Counted from the stretch's first letter, positions 37,519-47,496 are shown. The stretch is DNA of 64,000 nt from Candidatus Endomicrobiellum glyptotermitis (GCA_031267715.1 JAIRYQ010000001.1:94127-158126), one strand, 5' to 3'. The notes: generated from the sequence alone by a model not told the origin. Numbers and translations are program-made.

Positions 37519-38871
37519 TCATTGTTTTTCAAAAATATGTTTTGAAAGGAAAGATGTATCTACATTGCCGCTTCGAAATTCTTCATTCGCCATAATTTTA
37601 CTATGAAGAGAAGAAGTGTTTTTAATACCTTCAATTTCAACTTCTCCTAGTGCTCTTTGCATTTTTGCAATAGCTTCTTCTCTGCTCTTACCTAAAGCGA
37701 TAATTTTTGCTATTAGACTGTCGTAAAAGGGCGGTATTGTATACCCAGAATAAACGTGTGTGTCTAATCTTATCCCAGGTCCTCCTGGCAAAAATAATTT
37801 TCCAATTTTTCCTGGCGACGGGGCAAAATCTCTGTCAGGATCTTCAGCGTTTATCCTACACTCTATGGCATGTCCTGTAATTCTGATTTTTTCAGAATCA
37901 ATTGAAAGTCTTTCGCCTGCAGCAAGTTTTATTTGTTCTTTAACGAGATCTATACCTGTAAGTATTTCAGTGACTGGATGTTCCACTTGGATCCTAGTAT
38001 TCATTTCCATAAAATAAAAGTTGCCTTTTTTGTCTAATAAGAATTCCACTGTGCCTACGGTAGCATACTTTATAGATGAGGCGGCATTCCTCGCTACTTT
38101 GCCCATTTTCTTTCTCAAGGCATCGCTTATTAGCGGCGAGGGACTTTCTTCAAGAAGTTTCTGATGTCGTCTTTGTATAGAGCAATCTCTTTCTGGAAGA
38201 TAGGTAGTCCTACCGTATTTATCTGCAAGTATTTGAAATTCTATATGATGTGATTCTTCTATATATTTTTCCATATATACATCGGAATTCCCAAATGAGG
38301 TTTTTGCCTCCGTTTGTGCTGTAACTACAGAACTCTGCAGAGTTTCCTCAGATACAACTATTCTCATACCTTTTCCGCCTCCACCTGTGCTCGCCTTAAT
38401 AATGATAGGGTAACCTATTTTTTTTGCCATAGCAAAAATTTTTGAATCATTGATATTGACGAGTTTTTCTGAACCAGGAATTACTGGAACGCCTGATTTT
38501 TTCATAAGTTTTATCGCTGTGATTTTATCGCCCATTTGCTCTATTGCTTTTTTTGAGGGACCTATGAATTTAAGTCCACAAGTTTCACAAACTTCCGCGA
38601 AATAAGTATTTTCAGATAAGAACCCATATCCCGGATGAACTGCATCTGCTCCTGAGATTTCTGCGGCTGCTATAATGCTTGGAATATTTAGGTAGCTTTC
38701 AGAGGCGCTCGCGTTGCCAACGCATATAGCCTTATCGGCAAGCTTTACATGCATGCTCTCTCTGTCAACTTCTGAGTGTATGGCAACGGTTTTAATACCT
38801 AATTCTCTGCAAGCTCTTATAATTCTACAGGCTATTTCTCCTCTATTGGCAATCAGAATTTTTTCAAACAT
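37519..38871 (-). CDS. accC: Acetyl-CoA carboxylase, biotin carboxylase subunit
   Basis: ATP-dependent carboxylation of the biotin on AccB, the first half-reaction of fatty acid synthesis. 450 residues, full length. ATP-grasp motifs: 'GYPIIIKASTGGGGKGMRIV', 'HHIEFQILAD', and the catalytic 'MEMNTRIQVEHPVTE'. The N-terminus 'ILIANRGEIACRIIRACRE' is canonical. It lies 67 bases downstream of accB in the conserved accB-accC order; accA and accD are not in the window. Confidence 0.95.
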   Translation of the reverse strand: MFEKILIANRGEIACRIIRACRELGIKTVAIHSEVDRESMHVKLADKAICVGNASASESYLNIPSIIAAAEISGADAVHPGYGFLSENTYFAEVCETCGLKFIGPSKKAIEQMGDKITAIKLMKKSGVPVIPGSEKLVNINDSKIFAMAKKIGYPIIIKASTGGGGKGMRIVVSEETLQSSVVTAQTEAKTSFGNSDVYMEKYIEESHHIEFQILADKYGRTTYLPERDCSIQRRHQKLLEESPSPLISDALRKKMGKVARNAASSIKYATVGTVEFLLDKKGNFYFMEMNTRIQVEHPVTEILTGIDLVKEQIKLAAGERLSIDSEKIRITGHAIECRINAEDPDRDFAPSPGKIGKLFLPGGPGIRLDTHVYSGYTIPPFYDSLIAKIIALGKSREEAIAKMQRALGEVEIEGIKNTSSLHSKIMANEEFRSGNVDTSFLSKHIFEKQ

Positions 38872-38938
38872 CTTATCTCCTGTTTACGACTACAGTTTGA
38901 AATTTTCATTAAAAAAAGTATTAATCAAGTGTTTTACA

Positions 38939-39373
38939 CTAATTTTTGTCGTCCGTATTATTTATTAAAAATAATTCTTGTCCATATTCAACCGCTTGGC
39001 CGTTTGACACCAAAACCTTCAATATTTTGCCTTTTGCATTAGAGTACACATCTTTAATGATTTTCATTGCTTCGATCTGCCCTACTTTTTGTCCGATAAT
39101 TATGCTATCTCCTTCTTTAACGAACGGGAGATTATTGTTGCTTTGTACGTTGAAAAATGTGCCTACTGTTGTTGATTTTATGGAAGTTAGCGCAAGTCTT
39201 TTTTCTTCTTTTTGAATAATCTTGTTTTTTATATGTACTGCTGTGGTTCTTGTCACGTCACTCACGTCATTTTTTTTAAAATAAAAGAAATCTTCATCAC
39301 TTTGATATCGCACCTCTCCAATATCTGTGTCTTTAATTGATTTTAAAAATTCTTTGATTTTTTGAGGATTCAT
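38939..39373 (-). CDS. accB: Acetyl-CoA carboxylase, biotin carboxyl carrier protein
   Basis: Carries the biotin moved between the carboxylase and transferase sites. 144 residues. The biotinyl domain is at the C-terminus, with Lys104 in 'VGQIEAMKIIKDV' as the biotinylation site. The N-terminal 60 residues contain a charged linker instead of a proline/alanine-rich one. It lies directly after efp and before accC. Confidence 0.92.
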   Translation of the reverse strand: MNPQKIKEFLKSIKDTDIGEVRYQSDEDFFYFKKNDVSDVTRTTAVHIKNKIIQKEEKRLALTSIKSTTVGTFFNVQSNNNLPFVKEGDSIIIGQKVGQIEAMKIIKDVYSNAKGKILKVLVSNGQAVEYGQELFLINNTDDKN

Positions 39374-39448
39374 TTTTACCTCTATATCATTTCATAATTG
39401 GAACGTAGTAATATTTTAAACTTTGAATTAAGTTTTTGCTGTTTTGTG

Positions 39449-40039
39449 TCATTCATTTTGACTGGGCTTTAAACTTATAATTTGTGCTCTTTCCACATAC
39501 TCTCCGGTTCTTGTATCAACTTTTATTTTGTCGCCTTCTTTAATAAAAAGAGGTACACGAATGTTGCCCCCAGTTTCAAGTTTAGCTATTTTTGTCATGT
39601 TGGAAACAGAGTCACCTTTAATTCCAGGCTCTGTTTCTGCTATTGTCATTACTATGACCACAGGAGGCTCTACACCTATGAGTTCGTTTTCAAGATATAT
39701 TAAATTAACTTCAAGGTTTTCTTTGAGAAAGTTTATTGTCGCTCCTAAAATTTCTTGAGGAACTGTTATCTGATCGTAAGTATTTATGTCCATAAAGCTA
39801 TAATTTTTGCCTTCTTTATATAAAAATTGTTTTTTCTGTCTTGTAACGTTTAACGTTTCAAATCTTTCTCCTGACTTAAAGGTGCGTTCAATAATGCTTC
39901 CTTTTTTAAGATGTTTAAGTTTTACGCGCATAATGGCGCCACCTTTACCGGGTTTATGGTTTTGAAACCAGAGAATTTGATAAGGTTCCCCATCAACTAA
40001 AATATTAATACCATTTTTGAACTCTGACGTTGATATCAT
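39449..40039 (-). CDS. efp: Elongation factor P
   Basis: Relieves ribosome stalling at polyproline stretches. 196 residues from ATG 40039; the open frame continues further upstream into pepP, but EF-P starts 'MISTSEFKNG'. The three-domain structure is complete. The tip of domain I reads 'HKPGKGGA', with Lys32 at the position modified in other bacteria; the modification system cannot be told from here. The start lies 14 bases after the pepP stop, matching the conserved pepP-efp-acc order. Confidence 0.94.
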   Translation of the reverse strand: MISTSEFKNGINILVDGEPYQILWFQNHKPGKGGAIMRVKLKHLKKGSIIERTFKSGERFETLNVTRQKKQFLYKEGKNYSFMDINTYDQITVPQEILGATINFLKENLEVNLIYLENELIGVEPPVVIVMTIAETEPGIKGDSVSNMTKIAKLETGGNIRVPLFIKEGDKIKVDTRTGEYVERAQIISLKPSQNE

Positions 40040-40053
40040 TTTTACTTCCAAAG

Positions 40054-41109
40054 TTAATATTCTGCCGAAGTTAAAACCTCGCAGCAATTTTCCTTTACTA
40101 ATATTGTATCTTCAATTCTTACACCAAATTCATGTTCAATATATATGCCGGGTTCCACTGCAACTATCATGTGCGTTAAAAAAATACCTTCGGCATTTGG
40201 TGCTAACGAAGGTATTTCATGAATTCCTATACCTATTCCGTGACCAGTATTATGAATAAAATTTTCTTTATATACAGCTGCTTCTATAATGTCTCTTGCT
40301 GTTTTATCTGCCCACGATATCTGTAATCCTGACCTTATTCCTTTTAAGATAGCATTTTGAGCATTTTTTACGATATCCCAAACCTTTTTATAACTCCTAT
40401 CATAAGACTTTCCTAGGAAATAAGTGCGCGTCAAATCCGAACAGTAATTATTATATATGCAACCAATATCTATAACTATTATGTCATTTTTAGCTATTTT
40501 GCAATTTGAACTCTTATGATGAGGGTTGGCAGAGTTTACTCCAGAAGCGACTACGGGACTAAAACTCTCCACTACTCGATTTTTGGCGAATAATTCAAGT
40601 ATTCTGTAATGAATATCAAGTTCGCTTAAACCTGGCTTTAATTCATATCTAATTGTGTTGCATACTTTAGATGCGATTTGGCAAGCTTCCTTTAGATTTT
40701 TAATTTCATTTATGTTTTTTATTAGCCTAATATCATCCAAAATGCCTATTTTTTTTATAATATTAATTTTTTCATAATTTAAACTCTCGTATATTGATAT
40801 AAAATTTGCTGCGTTCATATATTTAGGATCAATCAATAAAGTGTCTATTTTATTTTGCTTTAAGATTTCTGCAACGGTTTCATGAAAAAATGAATCTGTA
40901 CATCTGATACATAGGTCTTGCCTGTTGAAATATTCTTTTACTTGATTTATAACCATTTTCCGACATATTATATATGTTTTGTTTTTTAAAAATAAAAGCC
41001 AAAATCCACCAATTTCTACGCCAGTAATGTAAAAAATTTCTTCATTATTTGTAAAAAGCATACTATCCGCTTGATATTTATTTAATAATTTTAATATTTT
41101 GTCTTTCAT
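40054..41109 (-). CDS. pepP: Xaa-Pro aminopeptidase (M24 family)
   Basis: Metallo-aminopeptidase removing N-terminal residues before proline. 351 residues, the short two-domain form. Ligands of the pita-bread fold are visible: 'IVIDIGCIYNNYCSDLTRTY' (two Asp), 'HNTGHGIGIGIHE' (His), 'VAVEPGIYI' (Glu) and 'GVRIEDTILV' (Glu). First gene of the minus-strand run ending at gmhA, and divergent from cspA. Confidence 0.88.
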   Translation of the reverse strand: MKDKILKLLNKYQADSMLFTNNEEIFYITGVEIGGFWLLFLKNKTYIICRKMVINQVKEYFNRQDLCIRCTDSFFHETVAEILKQNKIDTLLIDPKYMNAANFISIYESLNYEKINIIKKIGILDDIRLIKNINEIKNLKEACQIASKVCNTIRYELKPGLSELDIHYRILELFAKNRVVESFSPVVASGVNSANPHHKSSNCKIAKNDIIVIDIGCIYNNYCSDLTRTYFLGKSYDRSYKKVWDIVKNAQNAILKGIRSGLQISWADKTARDIIEAAVYKENFIHNTGHGIGIGIHEIPSLAPNAEGIFLTHMIVAVEPGIYIEHEFGVRIEDTILVKENCCEVLTSAEY

Positions 41110-41160
41110 GCTTTTTTGATGTTTACTTATACCATCGTTGTCTTAAATTATTAACCATTA

Positions 41161-41190
41161 TTGACAATCGCACAACTATTCTACTATAAT
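41161..41190 (+). promoter_or_regulatory. Sigma70-type promoter of cspA
   Basis: TTGACA (41161-41166) and TATAAT (41185-41190) with an 18-base spacer, both consensus. It predicts a transcript with a leader of about 85 bases before the cspA ATG. Confidence 0.85.
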
Positions 41191-41239
41191 AATCGCTGTT
41201 AAGGCAATCGAGGGGGGGTGTAGTTGTATTTTAATTGTT

Positions 41240-41256
41240 GTCCGGTAAGACCGGAC
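41240..41256 (+). promoter_or_regulatory. Hairpin in the cspA 5' leader
   Basis: GTCCGGT (41240-41246), a three-base loop, and ACCGGAC (41250-41256): a perfect 7-bp stem inside the predicted leader, 11 bases before the AAGGAG site (41268-41273). There is no T tract after it, so it is not a terminator. A seven-G run (41212-41218) lies upstream. It could influence cold-responsive translation, as leader structures do for other csp genes, but this is inference. Confidence 0.55.
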
Positions 41257-41281
41257 AGAAAAAAAATAAGGAGTTGTGGCA

Positions 41282-41485
41282 ATGGCGCAAGGTAAAGTAA
41301 AGTGGTTTAACGACCAAAAAGGTTATGGATTCATTTCTAATGATGATGGATCAGGGGATGTATTTGCTCATTATTCGGCTATTCAGTCTGAGGGTTTTAA
41401 ATCCTTGGCGGAAGGTGATAGTGTTGAGTTTGAAGTTGTGAGCTCAGACAAGGGTCCCAAGGCAGCGAACATAAAAAAGATCTAG
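41282..41485 (+). CDS. cspA: Cold-shock protein (CspA family)
   Basis: Small OB-fold nucleic-acid chaperone, 67 residues from ATG 41282 (AAGGAG eight bases upstream). RNP1 is 'KGYGFISND' and RNP2 'DVFAHYSAI'; '[11 protein letters not shown]' is the usual N-terminus. It is monocistronic: it has its own consensus promoter and ends at a strong terminator. It sits on the opposite strand between aroQ and pepP, which are neighbours in many bacteria. Confidence 0.96.
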   Translation: MAQGKVKWFNDQKGYGFISNDDGSGDVFAHYSAIQSEGFKSLAEGDSVEFEVVSSDKGPKAANIKKI

Positions 41486-41504
41486 TTTATAAAATCAAGA
41501 ACTT

Positions 41505-41546
41505 AAAAAAAAGACCCTAGAGGCTTCCCTCTCGAAGGTCTTTTTT
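41505..41546. terminator. Bidirectional intrinsic terminator between cspA and aroQ
   Basis: AAGACC (41511-41516) pairs with GGTCTT (41537-41542), and AGAGG (41519-41523) with CCTCT (41528-41532). An A run (41505-41512) and a T run (41541-41546) flank the stem, so it can end both cspA on the plus strand and aroQ on the minus strand. Confidence 0.9.
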
Positions 41547-41594
41547 GATCTTGACAAATTGCAATAATAGACATTAGATTGAGCTTTATACGTT

Positions 41595-42053
41595 TTATCC
41601 TATTTCAAAGGCATTATTTATGTTGACAGCCCCTAATTTTTTTAGTGCTAAAAGGTAGCCGTCAATGCCGAGGCCCGAGATTTGCCCTATGACCACTGGG
41701 GCAATGTAAGACTTGTGTCTGAAGTTTTCTCTAGCATAGATATTCGAAATGTGGACTTCAATTGTCGGCACGGAAACAGAGACTAAAGCGTCTCTTATAG
41801 CTATGGATGTATGAGTGTATGCCGCAGGATTTATGATTATCCCAGAGATCCTACCGCTTTTACTGTTTTGAATTTTATCTACGATTTCACCTTCGTGATT
41901 TGACTGAAAAAAATCAACTCCTACTTTAAGTTTCTCTGCAAGAGCTATTAGACTTTTTTCAATATCTTTAAGACTAATGCTTCCATAAATAGCAGTCTCT
42001 CTTTTTTCTAGTATGTTTATGTTAGGGCCATTAACAATAAGTATTTTTTTCAT
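41595..42053 (-). CDS. aroQ: 3-dehydroquinate dehydratase, type II
   Basis: Third step of the shikimate pathway. 152 residues, normal for the dodecameric type II enzyme. 'VNGPNINILEKRETAIYG' carries the conserved Arg and catalytic Tyr, 'QSNHEGEIVDKI' the substrate loop, 'INPAAYTHTSIAIRDAL' and 'VEVHISNIYARENFR' (here 'IEVHISN') the active site. It starts five bases after the aroB stop, forming a two-gene aromatic operon downstream of a tRNA. Confidence 0.94.
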   Translation of the reverse strand: MKKILIVNGPNINILEKRETAIYGSISLKDIEKSLIALAEKLKVGVDFFQSNHEGEIVDKIQNSKSGRISGIIINPAAYTHTSIAIRDALVSVSVPTIEVHISNIYARENFRHKSYIAPVVIGQISGLGIDGYLLALKKLGAVNINNAFEIG

Positions 42054-42058
42054 TTATT

Positions 42059-43138
42059 TTACCTCAAAAATTTTTTTAAGGCATATAAAACAAGATTATC
42101 TTTTACGTGGGCATTGACTGTTTTACCTATATTTCTTATAAGAACGAATTTAATATTTTTATCAATAGATTTTTTATCTTTTTTCATAAGTGTCAGTAAT
42201 CGCTGTTCATTGATTTTTAAATTCAAAATAAAATCTGCTTTTTTTAATAGACTCTCAATTTCCTTATATGTTTCCAGCCTGCATGTTTTTGATACTAAAG
42301 AGAGTTCTGCAGCGAAAAGCATTCCCATAGCAACTGCTTCTCCGTGTAAAAATTTTCTATATTTTGTAAGTGTCTCAAGTGCGTGAGCGAAAGTGTGTCC
42401 AAAATTTAGAACGGCTCGTAAACCAGTTGTTTCTTTTTCGTCTTTTTCAACAACCTTAGCCTTATATGAACAACTTTTGTAAATTATATAATTAAAATCT
42501 TTTGAAGATATGAGTTCATTGTTGATCGTGTTAGATAAATAATCATAGAACTTTTTGTCAAAAACAAGAGCATATTTTATGACTTCAGCAAGTCCATTTT
42601 TAATATGTCTTTTAGGGAGAGTGTTTAAAAAGGAAGAATTAATCCAAACAAAATTAGGTTGATAAAATACCCCGGCAATATTTTTACCATCTCTTGTATT
42701 TATTGCGGTTTTTCCTCCGACCGATGAGTCTGTCATTGCAAGTAAGGTTGTGGGTACTTGAACATAATTTATACCACGCATATAGGTCGCTGCGAAAAAT
42801 CCTGCAACGTCACCAACGACGCCACCACCTAAAGCTATTACGCAACTTTTTCTGTCTATACCTACCTCAAGAGCTTTGGTATATAAAATGGATAAACTTT
42901 TTATACTTTTTCCGATTTCACCAGCTGGTATAGTTGAAACTCTAACGTTATAACTTTTTTGTTTTAATAAATTTGTAAAATACTCTAAATGGAGCCTCTC
43001 TATATTTTCATCAGTAATGACGAAAAATGTATTTGTTATTATTGTTTTTTTTAAGCTAGCAAAAAAATCGTTTTCAGATTGTGAAACAATAATATCATAT
43101 TTACTTACTTTTAAATTTATACTTATTACCTGTTTCAT
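42059..43138 (-). CDS. aroB: 3-dehydroquinate synthase
   Basis: Second step of the shikimate pathway, NAD-dependent conversion of DAHP. 359 residues from ATG 43138. 'GGGVVGDVAGFFAATYMRG' is the NAD-binding signature, followed by 'VPTTLLAMTDSSVGGKTAIN'. Metal ligands are in 'LRAVLNFGHTFAHALE' and 'LHGEAVAMGM'. The open frame continues upstream to 43249 only because it reads across the tRNA gene; the ATG at 43138 is the first start after the tRNA. Confidence 0.94.
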   Translation of the reverse strand: MKQVISINLKVSKYDIIVSQSENDFFASLKKTIITNTFFVITDENIERLHLEYFTNLLKQKSYNVRVSTIPAGEIGKSIKSLSILYTKALEVGIDRKSCVIALGGGVVGDVAGFFAATYMRGINYVQVPTTLLAMTDSSVGGKTAINTRDGKNIAGVFYQPNFVWINSSFLNTLPKRHIKNGLAEVIKYALVFDKKFYDYLSNTINNELISSKDFNYIIYKSCSYKAKVVEKDEKETTGLRAVLNFGHTFAHALETLTKYRKFLHGEAVAMGMLFAAELSLVSKTCRLETYKEIESLLKKADFILNLKINEQRLLTLMKKDKKSIDKNIKFVLIRNIGKTVNAHVKDNLVLYALKKFLR

Positions 43139-43161
43139 AATTTCATAATCAAACCAAAAAA

Positions 43162-43233
<72 letters not shown>

Positions 43234-44011
43234 ATAAGAATGTCAACAAAAATAGCAGGGGCCATTCTATACATTTTTGGTAAAAAAGTCAATTTTTATG
43301 CTCTATCTTTTTTGGAGTAAGATTTATCAAATTATCAACTATTTTAACTCATTCATAACAAAAGATAGATTATAAATCCTAATCCCCTTATCACTTTTAA
43401 GTTGACTTATGGAATAATTTTAAAAAAATAAAATTAGCTTTTATTATGCCAGTAATATCATAATTCATTATTTTTGTTAAGTGATATTCTTGTCTGTTGT
43501 AATTAATTATGATACAAGTAATTAGGTGAGTGTTTGTTTTAGGAGATAGACAGAGTTAACCGACTAGAATGTGGTAGGGGGGGTGGAACGCCTCATAATT
43601 GTGGAGAATATAAAAACAGAGTCAAGGGAAGTGGTTGCTTTGATGCCAAATGACAAATTGTAAAAACTTGAATTTATCCTGCGTATTTTTATCGGAACAT
43701 GATATTATGGGTGGAAGATGGTTAAATCTGCGGACTTTTTTGCTGGCACAAAAAGCAACGACATACAAAAAACAGAAAAAAAGGGAGGCATTCTCATTTG
43801 CAAGAAGTACTTTTGTATGTTGAAAATGTACGTAGATCATATAATTCTATTATAGGTTAGGTAAGGATTGAAAAAAAACTAATGAAAATTGCCAAATGGC
43901 ATACTGAGATCATAGCTTGTACAAAAGCGATAGATGAAACTTCCTTGATAAGCTCCATAAATCCTGACGAAATCACATCAAAAGCGGTATAAGAAATGTT
44001 ACTTTGCTTTC
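43234..44011. other. Gap upstream of folK with unidentified remnants
   Basis: No intact gene. Plus-strand stretches about 43600-43850 read as pieces in shifting frames ('KTESREVVALMPNDKL', 'GGRWLNLRTFLLAQKATT'), and 43881-43991 reads 'MKIAKWHTEIIACTKAIDE' to a stop. They suggest a dead gene, not identified. A seven-G run lies at 43577-43583. Confidence 0.35.
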
Positions 44012-44545
44012 ATGAAGTGTGTTAATTCTAAAGTGGAAAGCATATACTTAAGCTTAGGGTCGAATATAGGCGATAGAGTAGGGAATATGCTTTTTGCTTC
44101 TTCTCTTTTGCAAAGCAGTGGACTTGTAGATATTAATAAAATGTCTTCTTTTTACGAGACATCACCTGTAGGTCCTAAACAAAGGAATTTTTATAATATT
44201 GTGGTTAAGGTACAGACCAATTTAAATCCGACTGAGCTGCTTATGCTCATAAAACATGTGGAAAACATTTCAGGTCGAAAAAAAACGATAAGATGGGGGC
44301 CTCGTATTATTGATATTGATATACTTTTTTTTGGTAGAAAAATTGTTGACATTGATGTTATCCCAGGTGTTAAACATAATTTATTTATTCCGCACAGAAG
44401 GTTACAAAGTAGACTGTTTGTCTTGATCCCATTGTGTGAAATAGCTGGTAACTTTGTGCATCCGGTTTTAAAGCAAAAAATAAGTGACATTTTACATGAT
44501 AAATCACTGACACTTAAACATCAAAAGACTAGGATTATACTTTAG
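44012..44545 (+). CDS. folK: 6-hydroxymethyl-7,8-dihydropterin pyrophosphokinase
   Basis: Pyrophosphorylates the pterin before dihydropteroate synthase. 177 residues. 'YLSLGSNIGDRVGNM' is the N-terminal signature, then 'SSFYETSPVG', and 'RWGPRIIDIDILFF' holds the metal-binding Asp pair. It precedes panB and panC, with folE and folP intact at 60848-62667, so three folate-pathway steps are present in the window. Confidence 0.93.
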   Translation: MKCVNSKVESIYLSLGSNIGDRVGNMLFASSLLQSSGLVDINKMSSFYETSPVGPKQRNFYNIVVKVQTNLNPTELLMLIKHVENISGRKKTIRWGPRIIDIDILFFGRKIVDIDVIPGVKHNLFIPHRRLQSRLFVLIPLCEIAGNFVHPVLKQKISDILHDKSLTLKHQKTRIIL

Positions 44546-44641
44546 TTTTAATCCAGTGGATGAAGCCGCGGTAGTTGTGGTTGTCAAAAAGTAGTAGTTA
44601 AAAACAAAAAAATAGAGAAGGGGGGGCTTTATAAGAAAAAA

Positions 44642-45442
44642 ATGAATAAAAAAACGATTTTAACAATTTTAGAAAAAAAGCGACTTAGCGACAAAATAAC
44701 GATGCTTACTTGTTATGATTATGTTACCGCAAAACTTATTTCTTCACAAGATATAGATGCGATATTAGTTGGAGATTCTCTTGGGAATGTAAAACTAGGA
44801 TATGAGAACACCCTCCCTGTTACCGTTGAAGACATGATATATCATACAAAATCGGTAAAAAGAGGTAACAGTGGTGCTTTGCTCATTACTGATATGCCAT
44901 TTATGTCTTATGAAATAAGTGTTGAAGATGCTGTCAAAAATGCAGCTAGGATTATTAAAGAAGGTGGCGCGGAAGCAGTTAAAGTTGAAGGGGGGGGTGA
45001 AATTGTAGACAAGATTAAGGCAATTTCAAATGCAAAGGTTCCTGTTGTTGGACATTTAGGACTTACTCCGCAAGCAATAAATAAAATTGGTGGTTTTAAA
45101 GTTCAAGGTAGGACGGAAGATAAATGTAATAAGTTGATTAGTGATGCTAAAGCTATAGAAGAAGCTGGCGTATTTGCAGTTGTTTTGGAGGCTATTCCTG
45201 AGCAGCTTGCTAAAGAGGTTACTCTTTGCTTGAAGGTCCCCACAATAGGTATTGGTGCGGGACGTTATTGTGATGGACAAGTGTTGGTTATTGATGATAT
45301 GCTTGGTATGTTCGATAATCCTACACCTAAATTTGTTAAAAAGTATGCAGATATTAGCAAGATAATAAAGACGGCAGTGAAGAATTATATAGATGAAGTG
45401 AAAGAAGGGAAATTTCCACAGGAAAGTAACATCTACAAATGA
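44642..45442 (+). CDS. panB: 3-methyl-2-oxobutanoate hydroxymethyltransferase
   Basis: First committed step of pantothenate synthesis: 2-oxoisovalerate plus methylene-tetrahydrofolate gives ketopantoate. 266 residues. '[12 protein letters not shown]' at the N-terminus, '[20 protein letters not shown]', '[11 protein letters not shown]' and '[15 protein letters not shown]' are family motifs. Three glycines in 'VEGGGE' are encoded by a run of eight G (44990-44997). It overlaps panC by four bases (ATGA). It uses a folate cofactor supplied by the neighbouring pathway. Confidence 0.94.
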   Translation: MNKKTILTILEKKRLSDKITMLTCYDYVTAKLISSQDIDAILVGDSLGNVKLGYENTLPVTVEDMIYHTKSVKRGNSGALLITDMPFMSYEISVEDAVKNAARIIKEGGAEAVKVEGGGEIVDKIKAISNAKVPVVGHLGLTPQAINKIGGFKVQGRTEDKCNKLISDAKAIEEAGVFAVVLEAIPEQLAKEVTLCLKVPTIGIGAGRYCDGQVLVIDDMLGMFDNPTPKFVKKYADISKIIKTAVKNYIDEVKEGKFPQESNIYK

Positions 45443-46233
45443 GAATTATAAAGAATGTTTTACAAATGCAGAAAGTCGCTTTAAATCACGTTAAAAACGG
45501 TGATAAAATTGGCCTTGTTCCTACGATGGGTGCTTTACATGAGGGACATAGTTCTTTGATTGCAAAATCCAAAAAAAATGATGACATTACTATAGTGTCA
45601 ATTTTTGTCAATCCTATGCAATTTGTCGTTGATGAAGATTATTTAAAGTATCCAAGAACCATCGAGAAGGATGTGGAGATTTGCAGAAAAAACCATACAG
45701 ATTACGTTTTTGTGCCAACAGTAAATGATATGTTTTCGGTAAATCATAAAACTTTTGTAGAGGTAAAAACTTTACAAGACATCTTATGTGGCAAATTCAG
45801 GCCAAGTTATTTTAGAGGTATTGTTACGGTAGTAGTCAAGCTTTTTAATATGTCCTATGCTGACAGGGGGTATTTTGGGATGAAAGATTTTCAGCAATTT
45901 AAAATCATAGAAAAAATGGCTAAGGATTTAAACTTTAGAACCAAAATTATTCCGTGTCCTATAGTAAGAGAAAGAAGCGGTCTTGCTATTTCAAGTGAAA
46001 ATTACTATTTAAGTATTGAAGAGAATAAAGCGAGTGAAAATATTTCTAGGATTTTAAAAGAAGCATCGAAAGATTTTAAGGTTAAAGATTTAAATTTTGT
46101 AAAAGAAAGTGTGCTGGATAAACTAAAAAAAATACCTGATGGTAAAGTTGATTATGCTGAAATTTTAGATTTTAACGATCTGTCGTTTGCAGGTAAAAAC
46201 ACTAGAAAAGTCGTTTTTGCAGTAGCTATATAG
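45439..46233 (+). CDS. panC: Pantoate-beta-alanine ligase
   Basis: ATP-dependent condensation of pantoate with beta-alanine. 264 residues. '[16 protein letters not shown]' (27-42) is the HIGH-like ATP-binding motif, '[10 protein letters not shown]' binds pantoate, '[10 protein letters not shown]' and '[19 protein letters not shown]' are the later conserved segments. It is coupled to panB by an ATGA overlap. PanD and PanE are not in the window. Confidence 0.94.
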   Translation: MRIIKNVLQMQKVALNHVKNGDKIGLVPTMGALHEGHSSLIAKSKKNDDITIVSIFVNPMQFVVDEDYLKYPRTIEKDVEICRKNHTDYVFVPTVNDMFSVNHKTFVEVKTLQDILCGKFRPSYFRGIVTVVVKLFNMSYADRGYFGMKDFQQFKIIEKMAKDLNFRTKIIPCPIVRERSGLAISSENYYLSIEENKASENISRILKEASKDFKVKDLNFVKESVLDKLKKIPDGKVDYAEILDFNDLSFAGKNTRKVVFAVAI

Positions 46234-47496
46234 GTAGGACGGACAAGACTTATAGATAATACTATTATGATTAAGCAGATCTAAGTAAGTGACGTGATAG
46301 ATATAAAAAAGTCAGATTATATTTAACTTTGTACACATAGAAAGTGTGACATGGCAGGGTTTAGTTTAACGCTAAAGGCGTCAAAAAAATGGTGTCTCTT
46401 TTTTGGTATGTTTGTGGTTTTTGGGAGGAGATATGATTTGCGGGCGTGGGAGATCTCATGAAAAAAATAAAAGAACTATAGCGTTAGGTATATGTGTTGA
46501 ATTTTAGTAAAAAGAATCGCTCTAACTTAAAACTTGTGGAGTCTGCAGAGTTTTAGCTTGTCTTTGAAGGTGGACACATGGTAAAAAGAGGGGTTGTTCA
46601 TGCTGTGAACGTTACATAGAAAATGGGAACGTGTTTGTGAAGTAAAAAATGATGAACGCAGAAAAACATAAGAATACGGCTGTGTCTCTATGGTGGGGGC
46701 TATGTATATATATAAGTGTAAGAGTGTGTAGTGTGGTGATAATAGACTTCATTTAAATAATGATGAAGTGGTGTCTCTATAAGTGTGGAGTATTGTGTGT
46801 TGTACAATTTGATAATGAGAGCGTGTACGAAGTACACGAGAGTTTTTTTCGAGACTAAATTAACAGTTTTAAGTTGTAGTGTATTTTTGTGTGCCTGAAA
46901 TCCTGATATTTTTCCTGGGTGGTGTGTATATATGTTCGGAGACTGTGCATGGAAACTATTACGATTTTTAGAGAAGGGTATTCAAAGATTGGATGCCCAA
47001 GCCTTTTTGAAATATTGGTTTTTAATAGATGATGAACCTGCTGTTTTTGTGCATTAATGGGATGAAATCAATATAGAATTATTTGCCTGTTTCTCGTTAA
47101 AATAAAGAATTTTTGAAGACATACAGAGAAAAATAGGTGTTTTAAAAAGACGAAATTGAGCAGCGTTTTGTAGGAGAGAAAACAGAGGGCGTACATTTTA
47201 GTATCGGTTATCCTTTCATTTTATCTTATACCAAAAGCACAGCAATAGCTGTAAATAAAATAAAGCAGTTTAGTTGATAGGTGTTGCTTTGATAGTTTGA
47301 TTAAAATTAGGATTAACTGTGGAGATTGCGTGGTTGGAATGTAAGTGTTATATATAGGGATTTTTATTTGCACGTGCGGTTTTTCATCATCATTGTACTG
47401 GTTTACTCTTGTAAGATATTTTTGAGACTAACAAAAATATTTGTTGGAATATTTTAAATAAAATTTAGTTGGTGTGTAAAAAAAGGAGAGGGTGTG
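46234..47496. other. 1.26-kb gap upstream of uvrA, no gene recognised
   Basis: Low-complexity, AT-rich sequence with no open frame of note. Brief coding-like stretches on the plus strand near 46970-47050 ('KGIQRLDAQAFLKYWFLID') and 47190-47270 ('GVHFSIGYPFILSYTKST') suggest a dead gene that I cannot identify. A hairpin with a T tract at 46822-46849 is listed separately. Confidence 0.4.
46822..46849 (+). terminator. Terminator-like hairpin with T tract
   Basis: CGTGTAC (46822-46828), loop GAA, GTACACG (46832-46838), then AGAG and seven T. It has the form of an intrinsic terminator and may mark the end of a former transcript in this decayed gap, 590 bases after panC. Confidence 0.6.
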
